NCBI GenBank assembly: GCA_021442155.1 | Contig: CM038225.1 | Location: 80,984,925-81,048,924, forward strand | Reading direction: 5' to 3' | Source: Cymbidium sinense | Lineage: Eukaryota; Streptophyta; Magnoliopsida; Asparagales; Orchidaceae | DNA: 64,000 nucleotides | Part shown: positions 11,601-22,551 of the stretch, piece after piece | Layout: each line of letters begins with the position of its first letter | How positions within the stretch are numbered: the stretch's first letter is position 1 | Notes under the pieces: model-generated | Database searches by the model: none | The model's input: only the letters and a program-made list of their open reading frames with translations | What the model was told of the DNA's origin: nothing | Made by a program: the position numbers and the translations under genes

Positions 11601-14600
11601 CTAGACTGTAGCTCTTGAAGTTTGAAGTCAATAAATCAAAAGACCGATGCTCACTCTTAGCCAAAAGCCTCCATAGCTCGATCAAAGAAGCTTTATTCAC
11701 CATGGCTCTGATGTATCTAGTAATGCACTCTCCGCTCTATGACCAGCTCTATCCTGCCTTTATAGCTCGATCTTGCATTCCATAATTCGGCAAGATCATC
11801 ATCGATCTTTGTGCATGAGCTTAGCACTCTCCTCAAACTTGTCATGTGTTAGGTCAGTCGCCTCCCTATGAAGCCTGACTTGCTCCTGAAGCTCTGCCAA
11901 TAAAGTGCTAGATTGGACGATACTAAGCGATCTCATCTGGTGGATCAAAAACTCTATCTCTATAGAGAGACTCCAAGTACTTGAGAACCGCCTCCAAGCC
12001 AAGCTAAAGATAAGAAATGGTGTTCACGTATGATGTGAAGCTGTCACTCTGGTGAGTCTAAAGTAAGCCTAGAAACCACATCCCTCAAAAATACCAAGTC
12101 GTAATCCCGCATGCCTCTATCACGTGGATCTGGTATACGTGGATATCGATGGTAGATCTTGGACTCATAATCTATATTAGGCACTGCAAGAAATGAATGA
12201 AAATAATTAGCATGAGATAAAATAGTAAATGTAAAGAAGTGTAACTAAAGAATAAAGAAAGAAGTAAAGTACCTAAACATGGCGAATCCAACTGAACTGG
12301 TGTATCATAAGTGACGTAATGTTTGAGGACCCTCACTATCTAATAAGCTCCAGGGCTATATGCTGACTCAATAGAAGCTCCACTAGGCATAAGATCTCTC
12401 ACCTTAGAAGCCTCCCCAGTACAATGGGTAGAGTGAGACTTAGTGGGGAAAAGTGGCTCCACAGAAGGAGTAGCAAAATCTAAGACAACAGTATCAAAGG
12501 CAGGCACACTCGATAGCCCAACTTTTGGGTCCTCAATAGTATATCCAGTGCTACTTGACACCTGTGGCACCTCATCAAAAGTCACAAACTATTATGGAGG
12601 CGAACTCATGGAACAATCAAGCTTGCAGACAACAGAATGACTACACTTACTCTGAGTGAAGAGCCTCTGATAATGAGAATGAAATCTAGCTCTAACTCAT
12701 AGGTGGTGTCCTGCTCGACTGCTCATCAACTACTGCATTTGTCATGAATCAAATTAAAATATCAGATACATTGAATATACTTTAATGATACAATAAAGAA
12801 GATGATAGAAGTATTGAAAAGGAGAAAAATAGTAATTATAGCTATGGCATTGCTGTGTCCCGCTGGTGGTGACTGATGTCAAGGCCTCTGACCTCGAGGA
12901 ACTCCCAAAAACCTCACCCTACACTCATATATCCTGGCACCACGCTCCAATAAAGGACCAAAGGATAGTCATACCTAAGTGAGGTAAGTATAACTAACCC
13001 CTGTGTGACTTTGTGGAGGAGCTATCCAAAGTGAACATGAAAATGCAGTAAACAAATGAAGTAGTAACATGTCTGGAATCATCCCGATTAAATGTCCACT
13101 ACACTGGGATGTGTATACCATCAGCAAATGATCGAAGAAATCAAACTATCATGCAACTCAGTTGGGCTAGTTATCCTCTATAACAACTGACTGCCCAAAT
13201 CAATAACATAACCATCATGGATGTATACTGAAAAAGTACTCAGCTACTCTCAATGTCCGTCGACCATGAAGCAATGAATATTTGGCATTCTCATCAAGAC
13301 TATCAATAAGATCAGCCTCTATGAATTCAGATGGTAAACTAAATATGTTCGGCTGGTAAACTAATAAAAATTGATCTTTGGCCAAATGAGGAGCAAAGAA
13401 GATCATTCGAATATGTTGCATCTCCAAAGTAGACGATGCTCAGTATAATTGCAACACTGTAAGATATCCTCACCCTAAAAAGAATGCTGGATACTTGAAA
13501 TAGTAAAAGGTGGAGGTGAATCCAAGGAGAGTCACATCTCATAACTCTAGAGAACCCCTCAAATCACTCCTAATATCAAATCTTGGCTAACACCACTAAA
13601 AGATAAATCCACCTTGAAAAAACCACCGCTAATAAAGCACCTGGATGAACTGATCCCTCTATAATGGGAAGCACAAAAATGCAGAGCCATGTCATTATAA
13701 ATCATGCTAAGAATAAATCCTTGTTCAATCCCTATATGGCTTGAGAAGTCTCTCCTAAGTGTGTCTCCTTAATAAACCCTAGAACACCCATTGAAAAGGA
13801 TCATGTAGTGCTACAGTCTCCTCAGATAGAGCATAATCTTGTAAGAAGATCTGAATCCACACACTCACAAGCAATGTAGCCCGTGATCGTTTAGAGCATC
13901 CTAATGCCCGGAAAGCCAGGTGATAATGGTTTAGAAGATCAATATAAACAGATGGCATGTCTAATCTGCCTCGTCGATCACTATTAACTAAAAGATGCCT
14001 GTGAAATAACTCTTGATTAGGTGGAACACACTCCTCGTAGCGATAACCAAACACTGGAAAGCCTGACACAACATGTAAGTCCCAAAGTGTAACTGTTAAC
14101 TCCTCTGGGCTAATCCAACAAGTGTACTACTATCATCCCAGAACTCCGCTACTCCACGAGACCAAGAAGAAGGCATACCTCCAAAATCAAATAAAGACAC
14201 ATATACTGCCTCATAAATGACAACTATTCATAAAGTGTCTCTGTGAGCCTGCAAGATGTATCTAGCTCATGTGATGTATCCATGTGGAAGACTAAGAATC
14301 TTGCCAACAGATGAATCTAGAAGCAAGTCTGATGAGCTCAACTGGCATCGGGCTCAGTAGACTTGTCTTCAATCTAGAAAATATCATAATATCGAATGAA
14401 GCACTGTCTATCTAGAGGATTGTAGTTCCCGCATTTCAGCTTAATGGCGTCCACCTAATTTGCAGGATCCTCAAAAGCAAAAGAATTTAAAGTACGGTCA
14501 GAAAGTATAGAGGAGCATGCAAAGAATATCTGGGAAAGATCACATCCTCTCAACATATTGGTGTGCTACTTAATCCTATCCCTAATATCAACATCTTCAT

Positions 14601-14688
14601 GAGGATCATGCCTGTCAATCTCCAGCCAAATAGCCTCCTTGCTAGGCTCACTAAGAGACAAGTCATTTGATCTCCTCCAATTGAACAT
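11601..14688 (-). pseudogene. Antisense extra ORF with plant mobile domain (PMD, aminotransferase-like), broken
   Basis: Reading the minus strand from an ATG at 14688 gives MFNWRRSNDLSLSEPSKEA and a long, stop-interrupted frame. At 14046-14096 it contains TVTLWDLHVVSGFPVFG, which fits the plant mobile domain core pattern (T-x-T-L-x-D-V-x-x-L-x-G-L-P-V-x-G). The ORF piece 14069-13779 continues with a Trp/Phe-rich segment. Later pieces (13542-13215) carry more of the domain with frameshifts. Then comes a Ser/Pro-rich linker (12585-12340) and a possible coiled coil with LAELQEQVRLHREATD (12002-11799). Antisense extra ORFs between pol and the 3' LTR are known in Tat elements, and PMD capture by Ty3/gypsy elements is known. 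Function in the element is unknown. Confidence 0.75.
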
Positions 14689-14929
14689 TTTCCTATTAAA
14701 TCATCAGAGAAAATGTATATAAGAACACATGTGATAGTATGATAAAATATGAGCAGAATGAAAATAACAAGTTACACTAAGAAGCAATAAAAAGGAGGGG
14801 GAGAAAGAAGAATTACCTTAAAAGAAACAAAAAATCAAATAAAAAAGGTCATTTTAACAAATATGACAGCCCAGTCACATTTGTTAAAAGGGCATTTGTT
14901 GACCTTCACATATGCTACACAAGTCGAAT

Positions 14930-15548
14930 CGAGCTTATAAGGTGAATTCAATTGACTTTGGATGCTTTAAAGCACAAATCAAAGCTGAGATGCCCCAAAC
15001 ATCACCAAAATTAGCCCAAATGATCTCTGATCGATGAACGAACTTTACCATTATGTTTAAAATGTCAAAATTGGTCAGAATATAAATATTGTATAATTTA
15101 ATGATCAAGCGATGAGCTGTCAATGCGCTGACATGCATATCATAGTCAAAAGGCTACGATGATGCCCAGATGACCTTCGATGAACGGACTTTGCCATTGC
15201 ATTCAAAACATCAAAATTTGTCAGAACATAAACATTGCATAATTTAATGATCAATTGAGCAGATGATTGAGCTATCAATGTGCCAACGCATATACCAGAG
15301 TCGGGAAGTTACGACGATGTCCAAATAACCTCAGTTTATAAAATTGATTATGTTGTTAGCTTTGAAATATCAACAACTATCAAATGAGACTATTCACACT
15401 CAATTAGGATGAGTCTACACAAAAATTGAGCAATCAAAAGTGATAACGTGCATTTTGAGCTGAAATTGACCCAATTCGATGCTGACTTAAACCAAACGAC
15501 CTCTGATTACGAAATGGACTGTGCCGTTGCGTCCAGAATCTCAAAATA
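14930..15548 (+). repeat. Degenerate tandem repeat, about 150-bp period
   Basis: Similar segments recur: CGATGAACGAACTTTACCAT at 15032 and CGATGAACGGACTTTGCCAT at 15178, each followed by a GTCAGAA...ATAATTTAATGATCAA block. Weaker relatives lie near 15320-15370 and 15480-15545 (CCTCTGATTACGAAATGGAC). Tandem repeats in this region just before the 3' LTR are typical of Tat elements and have been proposed as a source of satellites. Confidence 0.7.
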
Positions 15549-15555
15549 ATCTTAA

Positions 15556-15559
<4 letters not shown>

Positions 15560-15605
<46 letters not shown>
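15560..15605. repeat. (TA)n microsatellite
   Basis: About 22 perfect TA units. It lies at the end of the 150-bp tandem repeats inside the retroelement. Confidence 0.97.
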
Positions 15606-15608
<3 letters not shown>

Positions 15609-16530
15609 CTATATAATGATTTTGGCATAAAATTCATATTAAAGTGATCAAACACTATAAAATAATTATTAAAAAGGCTTAATAACCCTAATCAACCCAT
15701 ATGCCTTTATATACGGCCGACTCGACCAGACTAGATCGCATACAAGCCCTAGTCGATCCCTCCCTCTTCATTTTGATTCCTCCAAGCCAATTGCTTGGTT
15801 TCAAACACACGCAATGATTTGCTTGTTCGATCACCCTTCTTCACGCATGCACCACGTAAAATTGAAGGCTCCACGTTTGATCTCCCCTTCAACTGCACGA
15901 ACCATTCCCCTTTCCATCTCTCTTTCTTCCCTCAACTGAAAAAGGATTAGGAGTTTGTTTTTTCCTCTTATCCAAGCCGCACGCAAGCTGTAAGGTTCTT
16001 CCTCTTTTTTCCTCCCTCTTCTTCCACTCTTCCCTCAATTGCTAGCAATTCTCCTGCTGCCCTCATCCTTTCCTTCTTTGAGCCTCAGTCGGTCTTTCCC
16101 GTAGCCAATCTCAACCCGTCTTTGCTGCCAACTTCTTCTAGTGGAAGCTTCCATCGTACTTACCTCAACCGAAGTGGCTGCTTTATTTTCTTCTTCCAGT
16201 ACCCGCAGTGCTAAAGCTCAACACAACAAGAGTCCATTCCACCTTCTTGCTGTAAAGATGGCACTTGAAATGCTACTTTGCTCTGCTACACCTGCTTCCA
16301 TCAACCTATCGAGCAGGTGTCATCTTCCCTCCCTCTCTTCCCTTTTTTTCTTCCCGTCCAGTTGGAGCAGCTAGCCAAACCTTCCTAGCTAAATTCCTCC
16401 CTAGCCAAATTACACCTAGTCGAACCCTTATGGCCGAACCCTCCTTGCCGATCATTACAAGTGCATAGGAAAACAAGTTTGAAATTGTGTGAATGTGGAG
16501 ATATATATGTGCTTGTGTCTTTAGGTTTCA
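15606..16530 (+). other. Pyrimidine-rich region with possible promoter, function unknown
   Basis: TTTATATA at 15706 is followed by CCGACTCGACC and about 600 bp rich in CT/CCTTC tracts, unlike the AT-rich surroundings. It looks like a plant promoter plus pyrimidine-rich leader. The open stretch 16141-16374 (no ATG at 16141; first internal Met at 16258) is Ser/Leu-rich with no recognised domain, and I do not call it a gene. It could equally be captured host DNA or plain 3' untranslated element sequence. Confidence 0.4.
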
Positions 16531-16536
16531 AGACCT

Positions 16537-16561
16537 CGCTAATGCCCAATAGGGCATAGCG
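16537..16561. repeat. Hairpin upstream of the 3' LTR
   Basis: CGCTAATGCCC and GGGCATAGCG pair with one bulged A around a four-base loop. Two further imperfect stems follow at 16580-16595 (GGTGTC/GATACC) and 16595-16632 (ACTCGCTATGCT against GGCGTACTGAGT). Confidence 0.7.
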
Positions 16562-16644
16562 GGTGTGAAGATGATTGTGGTGTCGTAAGATACCACTCGC
16601 TATGCTAAATAAGGCGTACTGAGTAAGCCAAAAGAATTATTAGA

Positions 16645-19088
16645 TGTCACACACCTATGTTGGAATGCTGCTGAAATTTTAACTAAAATTCTGGACTTAA
16701 GCAAATTGAAATGGAAATCATCTAAATTTAAAATTAAATAAGAGATGCATAGTAAATACAATGATAAACACTAAATCAAAGAAAATCGATAGGGAATACT
16801 TAAAGAAACATTGAAAGAATAAAACACTTACTTGGAATGTAATCAAATCTTTCTCCCCTCTCAAAACTCCAAAAACACTCTAACCTTTCAAGCAAACTAT
16901 AAGAAATGGATGGCCCTTCCTTAGCCTTGTTTATAGAAATGGAAAGAGATGATGTGGGACCCATCCTTATTTAAGTTTAATGATTAAGTGCAATGATGGG
17001 GTTTGATAAATAATACTAAACTCACAGGATTTTATTACAATTTTCTATGGCTTAAATTGAAGCAAAATAACAAATGTAAATTCCATGGCAAAGTGAGTTC
17101 GTATTCTTGCAAATTCCTCAAAACTAAATAAGCTTTCATCGAAATGTGGGGAGTCAAATACTAAATCCACAAGGGACTTAGGACGAACTTGAAGTCCAGT
17201 TATTAAATAAATATGAAGCCTGATGTGGAGTTAAGAATAAATCTATATTAGAGTTTATGTCTCTGTATGTGAATAGAGTTTCTCTTTGAATATTCAAAGT
17301 ATTAAATTCCCAAATGAGTAATCAATATGAATGAAAGTAATTGAATAATTGAAAATTAGGTTTGATATCAAATGTAGTAAGAATCTCAATTGGACATCAA
17401 ATCAAAGCATAAGAGAGCCTCTTGGAATTAAGATATACTCCTCAAATATACCCAAATAAATTGAAGAAAATCAAAGAATGCATAAGAGATTTTCCATGAT
17501 ATTGAACAATTGCTAATAAACATATTCAATGAATTATTGGAAAATATTTGAAGAATATTCTTGATCTTATTAAATACTCGAATTAGATCAAGGAGAAATT
17601 AAGTATAGTTGGTGATGAATTTGGGAATTATCATAAACGAGAGTCTATTGAATATTCAAAGACTAATTAACTTGGAATAAAAGAAAGCAATTCAATATTA
17701 GTCCATGGGATCTAATAAGATATTAGATCAATTTACAACACCCCCAAATGCCATCGGATTCGCAACACAACATACAAGCGAACATAATACATTAATTAAG
17801 GTATTCTTAAATATACTCACATGGGCCCCGACACTATGCTAAATGCTTAAACCTAGTGTCTGAGGATACTGCGCGGGTTGCTTCCCGGATTGATCTTAGG
17901 GCTAGCTCCAGGTTAACAAAATCTAAATATTTAATTATTATAAGATTTTTAGCTTATTAAAATATCTGAGAAGCTAATTTTGTCATGTGATAATAGATCT
18001 GATCCTCTGTTAGGAGCTAAACAGAATTGACAGGATCTAAAGATCTCAAATATATTCAATTTAATCAATTAACTACCCCGATGATGACTGTGTTAAATGG
18101 TGATTTCAACTGGAGGGAATACTTCCATCATAATATGATTCTAATTTCAAATCAAATTAACTCAAATTAAGTATCAATCTAAAAACTAGTTAAATGAAAT
18201 TCAATCATTAAAAGCTTAAAGAAAAACTTAATCTATCCACCTTCCACAACTATTTATTCAAGGTGATAAATTAAGAAAACTCTAGCTCACAAAGGAGCCA
18301 ATGTCAAATCAAATGTTATACTATGTTCACTCTCAATCAATCTCATGCTAGTAAGGATGCGGCCCGTGTCCTCTGACTGTGTGGCTTGGCCAGTAGGCTC
18401 CACATATGATGCAGTTACTACTAGAGTCCTCTGATTGGGTGATTTGGCCAGTAGGATCCATTATATTACGATCATGAATGTAGCCCGTATGCTCTCCAAT
18501 GGCTCTGTCCTTTGAGTTGTGAATCATAGGGTACACCTAATAGGGAAAAGAATCATCTGTCAACTAAGGGAGACTTAAGCCCATCTCCTTAGACAAACAC
18601 CACCCCAGGTCTACAAGAATTTCTTAGACGATGTAACCTATGTGTTGCTGATAAGTATCCTTCAGCCAGGTTAGGTCAACTATCTCTTCTAACTAAGTTG
18701 ACTAGGGATCATGATAGCCTGAGATGACGGAACCATGGGATATAGATCGGGCACGTCATCATTCTCCCAACCATCTGCTTTAAGTTAAAATGATGTATTT
18801 CATAATCTCAAAATTTAAACTCCATATACTGCTACTATACGCTATACATTTAGCGATCTAACAACTAGCCTTAATCGAAAGTTCTCTCTCTACTGGGAGG
18901 TGATTAATGACGGCTTGCTTTATCGAAAACCTAGAACCAGATCTAAAGTTCTCGCAAAATGAGAGCAAAATCTCTGGGTAGTGTCTTATCTACTATTCCA
19001 TCTGCCTTCTAAAAATTACACTGATACATCTAAAATCATACTCTCATTCATTTGTCAAGAGGTCGGTGGTGAATTTTTGGAGCCCACA
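16645..19088 (+). repeat. 3' LTR of the Tat-type element
   Basis: The proposed start is TGTCACACACC at 16645, after the weakly purine-rich AAAAGAATTATTAGA. The end is GAGCCCACA at 19088, which matches the base where the 5' LTR ends. Length is about 2.44 kb with TGT...ACA termini. The left boundary cannot be confirmed because the 5' LTR start is outside the window, so a start at TGTTGGAATG (about 16659) is also possible. Confidence 0.8.
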
Positions 19089-19100
19089 GAATCATCTACT

Positions 19101-19944
19101 ACCCATTATATAATCATTTGTAAAGAGTGATAAATTTAAAAAACTTTAGCCCACAAAGAAATTAATGTTAAATTAAGTGCATTATTATTTTAAGACTTAA
19201 ATAATCAGATGCTAATAAGGATGTGGTCCGTGCCCTCTATCTATGTGGCTTTAACACTAATTGACATCACAAAAAGTGAGGGTACAATCAGAGCCCTTTG
19301 ACCATGTGGTTTACATTAAATGACATCATCAAATTATGATTATAATTGTAATATGTATGCTACCCAATGGCTTCGCTCATTGAGCCGTGAATCATATAAT
19401 ACACTTGCTAGGGTATAAAGCTCTTTGCTAACTCATGTTGACTTATATTTATCACTTTAGACAAATATTCATCCCAACTCTACAAATTTCCTTGGATGAA
19501 GCAATCCATGGCTGGCGACAATGATCATTCAATTAAGTTGGGTTGACTACCCTTTGACTAAAAGAATCGGAGACCATGATAGGATAGAATAACAAAATCA
19601 TGAGATCTTGATTGAGCTCATTATCATTTGCCCACCATCAACATAAAGTAAGGCTGGTGAGTTATATCAATTCTAAGTTTAAAATGTTATTACTATATGG
19701 TAAGCTTTTAACAATTTAATAACTAGTCTTAATTAAAAGTTCTCTCTCATCAGTAGGATGGGTAATTAACTATAAGTGCTTACAGCTATGAGAAATTTAT
19801 AATTAGACCTAAAGTCCAGATAAAATGAACATGAAATCTCTGAGCAACATCTTATCTTCAAATTCATTTGCTTTTCTAAGGTTTGATATGAAACAATCTA
19901 AATCCTCTCATTAATAGGTCACACATGAATTTTTGAAGCCCATA
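19101..19944 (+). repeat. Older, diverged LTR fragment of the same family
   Basis: About 840 bp is collinear with 18240-19088 but much more diverged. It repeats the motifs GTGATAAATT, GGATGTGGTCCGTG, CTTAGACAAA, GGTTGGGTTGACTAC-like and AAAGTTCTCTCTC, and ends TTTTTGAAGCCCATA at 19944 like the LTR end. It is the right-hand third of a second LTR sitting directly beside the first. Confidence 0.75.
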
Positions 19945-20134
19945 ACTCAAACCTTATAATGATGTGTTTGTTTCTTGAGAAATATTGAGCTGCAAATTTG
20001 GTTTAAACTATGAGATTCTATGAGTAAAGGCCATTTTTCAATCACTTAATCATATATCAGGAGATGAGTCTTTATATGATTGCCATTTGAATCACCTGCT
20101 ATAGGTAGAGGAAAAAAAACACATATGATTCCAT

Positions 20135-20173
<39 letters not shown>

Positions 20174-20294
20174 TAATTATGTATACATTTATTTGTCATT
20201 ATATATATAATGAAAAATATTCTAAATAATAAAAAAATAAATTTTTATTATCAATAATTATCACATATGATAATTTAGATTTTGTAATTCTCCC
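19945..20294. other. Unassigned AT-rich spacer
   Basis: It contains the GA microsatellite at 20135-20169 and otherwise no repeat or coding similarity that I can see. Confidence 0.5.
20135..20169. repeat. (GA)n microsatellite
   Basis: About 16 perfect AG units just downstream of the old LTR fragment. Confidence 0.95.
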
Positions 20295-22551
20295 TATTGA
20301 CCTCACTTTTTAGTGAGATTGACAGTCATCTCCATAGACTTAGGATTCAATCTAAGCACCAAGGCTCTTCTAAAACTAAGACACTTCTAGTGGCTAGGTG
20401 AACAACAACCCTAAGCATAGAAGACTCATAAGTGCAACCCTAGGGTTAAGCCCTGACCTAGGTTAGGACCCACCTATCCCAAACCCTAACCAACCCCTAT
20501 ACCAAGTCAATTACTCAAACTGAAATAAAGTAACTAAAAATCAAACCTTAACTAAGACTAGATAAATTTTAATCTAATTTGACATATTAGGATTTAATTT
20601 GGTCAGTTGGCTAGTTCGACCTGATTGGGCCTATTAAGCTTAAAAGGGATAAATCTAAAATTAACCCAATCCATTTGGAATTGAACTAACCTAAACTCTT
20701 CTAAGACTTAATTGAACTTGATTGAGGCTTGATTGTGATCTAATTGAACCAATTTGACGCTTGATCCAAGTTGACCCAATTTAACCCTATGGGGCCAAAA
20801 TACAATCTAATTTGCTTTAAGCCCAATTTAATCAATCCAAACTTCAAGATCATTCCAATCACTTAATTGAACATTACAATTGGCTCCAATCAATCCAATT
20901 TGACCAATTGATCCACTTAATATAATTTGACCAAATTTGGCCTAAAAGTCCAAATTGAGTCAAAACTCAATTCAATCTAAATTTGATTCAATCAAAGCTA
21001 TAAATCACTTCTAAATTGATCATTGAACATATTCCAACCCTCAATTGATTCTAATTGACCCACTTGACCTAGTTTGACTTAAAAGGCCAAATTGAGTTAA
21101 ACCTTAATTCAACTAAAATTGGATCAAATCAGTCCATCCAATCAATGCAAAAATTATTATTCATTATGACAAATCACCCAATTGTAGTCAATTGAACTCA
21201 ATTGAGCCAATTTTGATCCTTTAACACAAGTTGACCCAATTTGATCTAAAGGGTTAAATTGAGTCAAAGCTTGATCCAAGCTAAATTGGATTAAAATAAT
21301 GCCTACAATCATTCCTAAATTGATTATATTTTTTAATCATCAATTGAATTCAATTTGGTAAACCTAACCCAATTGACTTATTTAGGCCAATTTGACTTAA
21401 AGGGTCAAATTGAATCAGAACTCATTCTATATCAAATCATTTCAAATTAAAGCGTCCAAAATACTTTCAAATAATCAATCAAACATGACTCAACATCCTA
21501 TTCAACCTAATTTGTCCAATTTGACTAAATTGGTCAACTTAGCCCATTTTACCCATATGAACTCATATGGGTTAAATTCAAATTTAATCCAAATTAATTA
21601 AACCAATTACACCATCATGTTTCAAATCATCATTTGAACTTAACCCAATAGCCCTCTTGACCCAATTTGGTCAATTTATCAATCTAACCCAATTGAACCT
21701 AAATTGACCTATATAAGTCAAATTGAGCCAAACACAATCAAACTTGACATGACTCATCCTTAGATCCCCCTTGAAATGCCCAAGTGGACTCAAACCATGG
21801 TGAACCCAATTTAACCCAAACCAAGTGAACTAAGCCAACTATATGAGATACAAATTCAAAATAGGAATGTCCAAATCCTCCCTTTAGCTTGGGTAGCCAC
21901 CTTAGTATGCCTTGAGCTCACCCATGCTGACTAGACCTGATCCAAAGTTGTTGGGCTCAATCATTGACCAAGGAGATGTTAGCTTCACCTTAGTCAATCC
22001 TTAGTTTAGCCCCTATGGTTATTCCTCTCACCACTGCTACCAAATTTCTCCAGCCACTAAGGGACATCCACCTCATTAGTCCCATGTCATTTTCAGCCAC
22101 TCCCACTGCTCGACTGGCTACCACGACCTGAACCAACCAAAGAGGTTGGTTCACTTGGGAGGAGGATATACACATCCTCTCCCATTTAAATAGAGCACAC
22201 AACACCCCTCATAAGCCCACCCTCAGTCCCTCTAAGCTTCTAAAGCCTCTTGATCACCACATCATCGGTGATAATAACTCCTCCCTCAGCCCAAGCACCC
22301 TCTATGTCCAACTTCACGTAAACTCCACTAAATATAAATTAACTTCTTCCACACCTTCCTCTAAATTTGTTGAACCAAAATGAATCGAGAATGACTTGAT
22401 TTAAGTACCAGAAGACACTCTAAGACCAACTCTAGAGAGGTTCATCATGGTGCTTGGTCCATAGAGTCATCAACAGGGAGGCAGCTCGAGACCTCTTTAG
22501 TAGGGCTTCACCTCTTCAAGGCGAAGCTACCTCAATCATTGGGCTGCTGAT
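20295..22551 (-). repeat. GL-A: partial giant LTR
   Basis: It starts TATTGACCTCACTTTTTAG, matching the TGTTGACC ends of GL-C, -D and -G. It runs through the conserved first 200 bp (forms of CTTAGTCTTAAGACA and CTAGTGGCTAGG), the TTGACC array at 20.7-21.78 kb, and a block ending GAAGCTACCTC near 22535. It is then cut by GL-B at 22552. The inner and far-end parts of this LTR are not found to its right. Confidence 0.75.
20700..21780. repeat. TTGACC/GGTCAA motif array in GL-A
   Basis: A degenerate short-period array with words such as AATTTGACC, CCAATTTGG and GGTCAAATTGA. I count about 21 TTGAC cores on both strands in about 1.1 kb, against two or three expected from base composition. Confidence 0.8.

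Larger units (their letters stand above)
1..19088 (+). mobile_element. Degenerate Tat/Ogre-type Ty3/gypsy retrotransposon, left end outside window
   Basis: Two similar LTRs (1-1585 and 16645-19088) bracket gag, protease, RT, RNase H, a second RNase H and integrase in Ty3/gypsy order. The second RNase H, the antisense extra ORF after integrase, the tandem repeats before the 3' LTR and the PBS starting TGGCGAC are known Tat/Ogre traits. Position 1 aligns with 17416 in the 3' LTR, so about 770 bp of the 5' LTR lie left of the window and the full element is about 19.9 kb. The stretches of the two LTRs compared by eye differ by roughly 5-10%, so the insertion is old. All coding domains contain stops or frameshifts, so the element cannot be autonomous. 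Confidence 0.9.

Noticed and set aside
12443..12640. Plus-strand 65-residue frame MGKSGSTEGVAKSK...
   Set aside because: It is the shadow of the minus-strand linker of the antisense ORF at 12585-12340.
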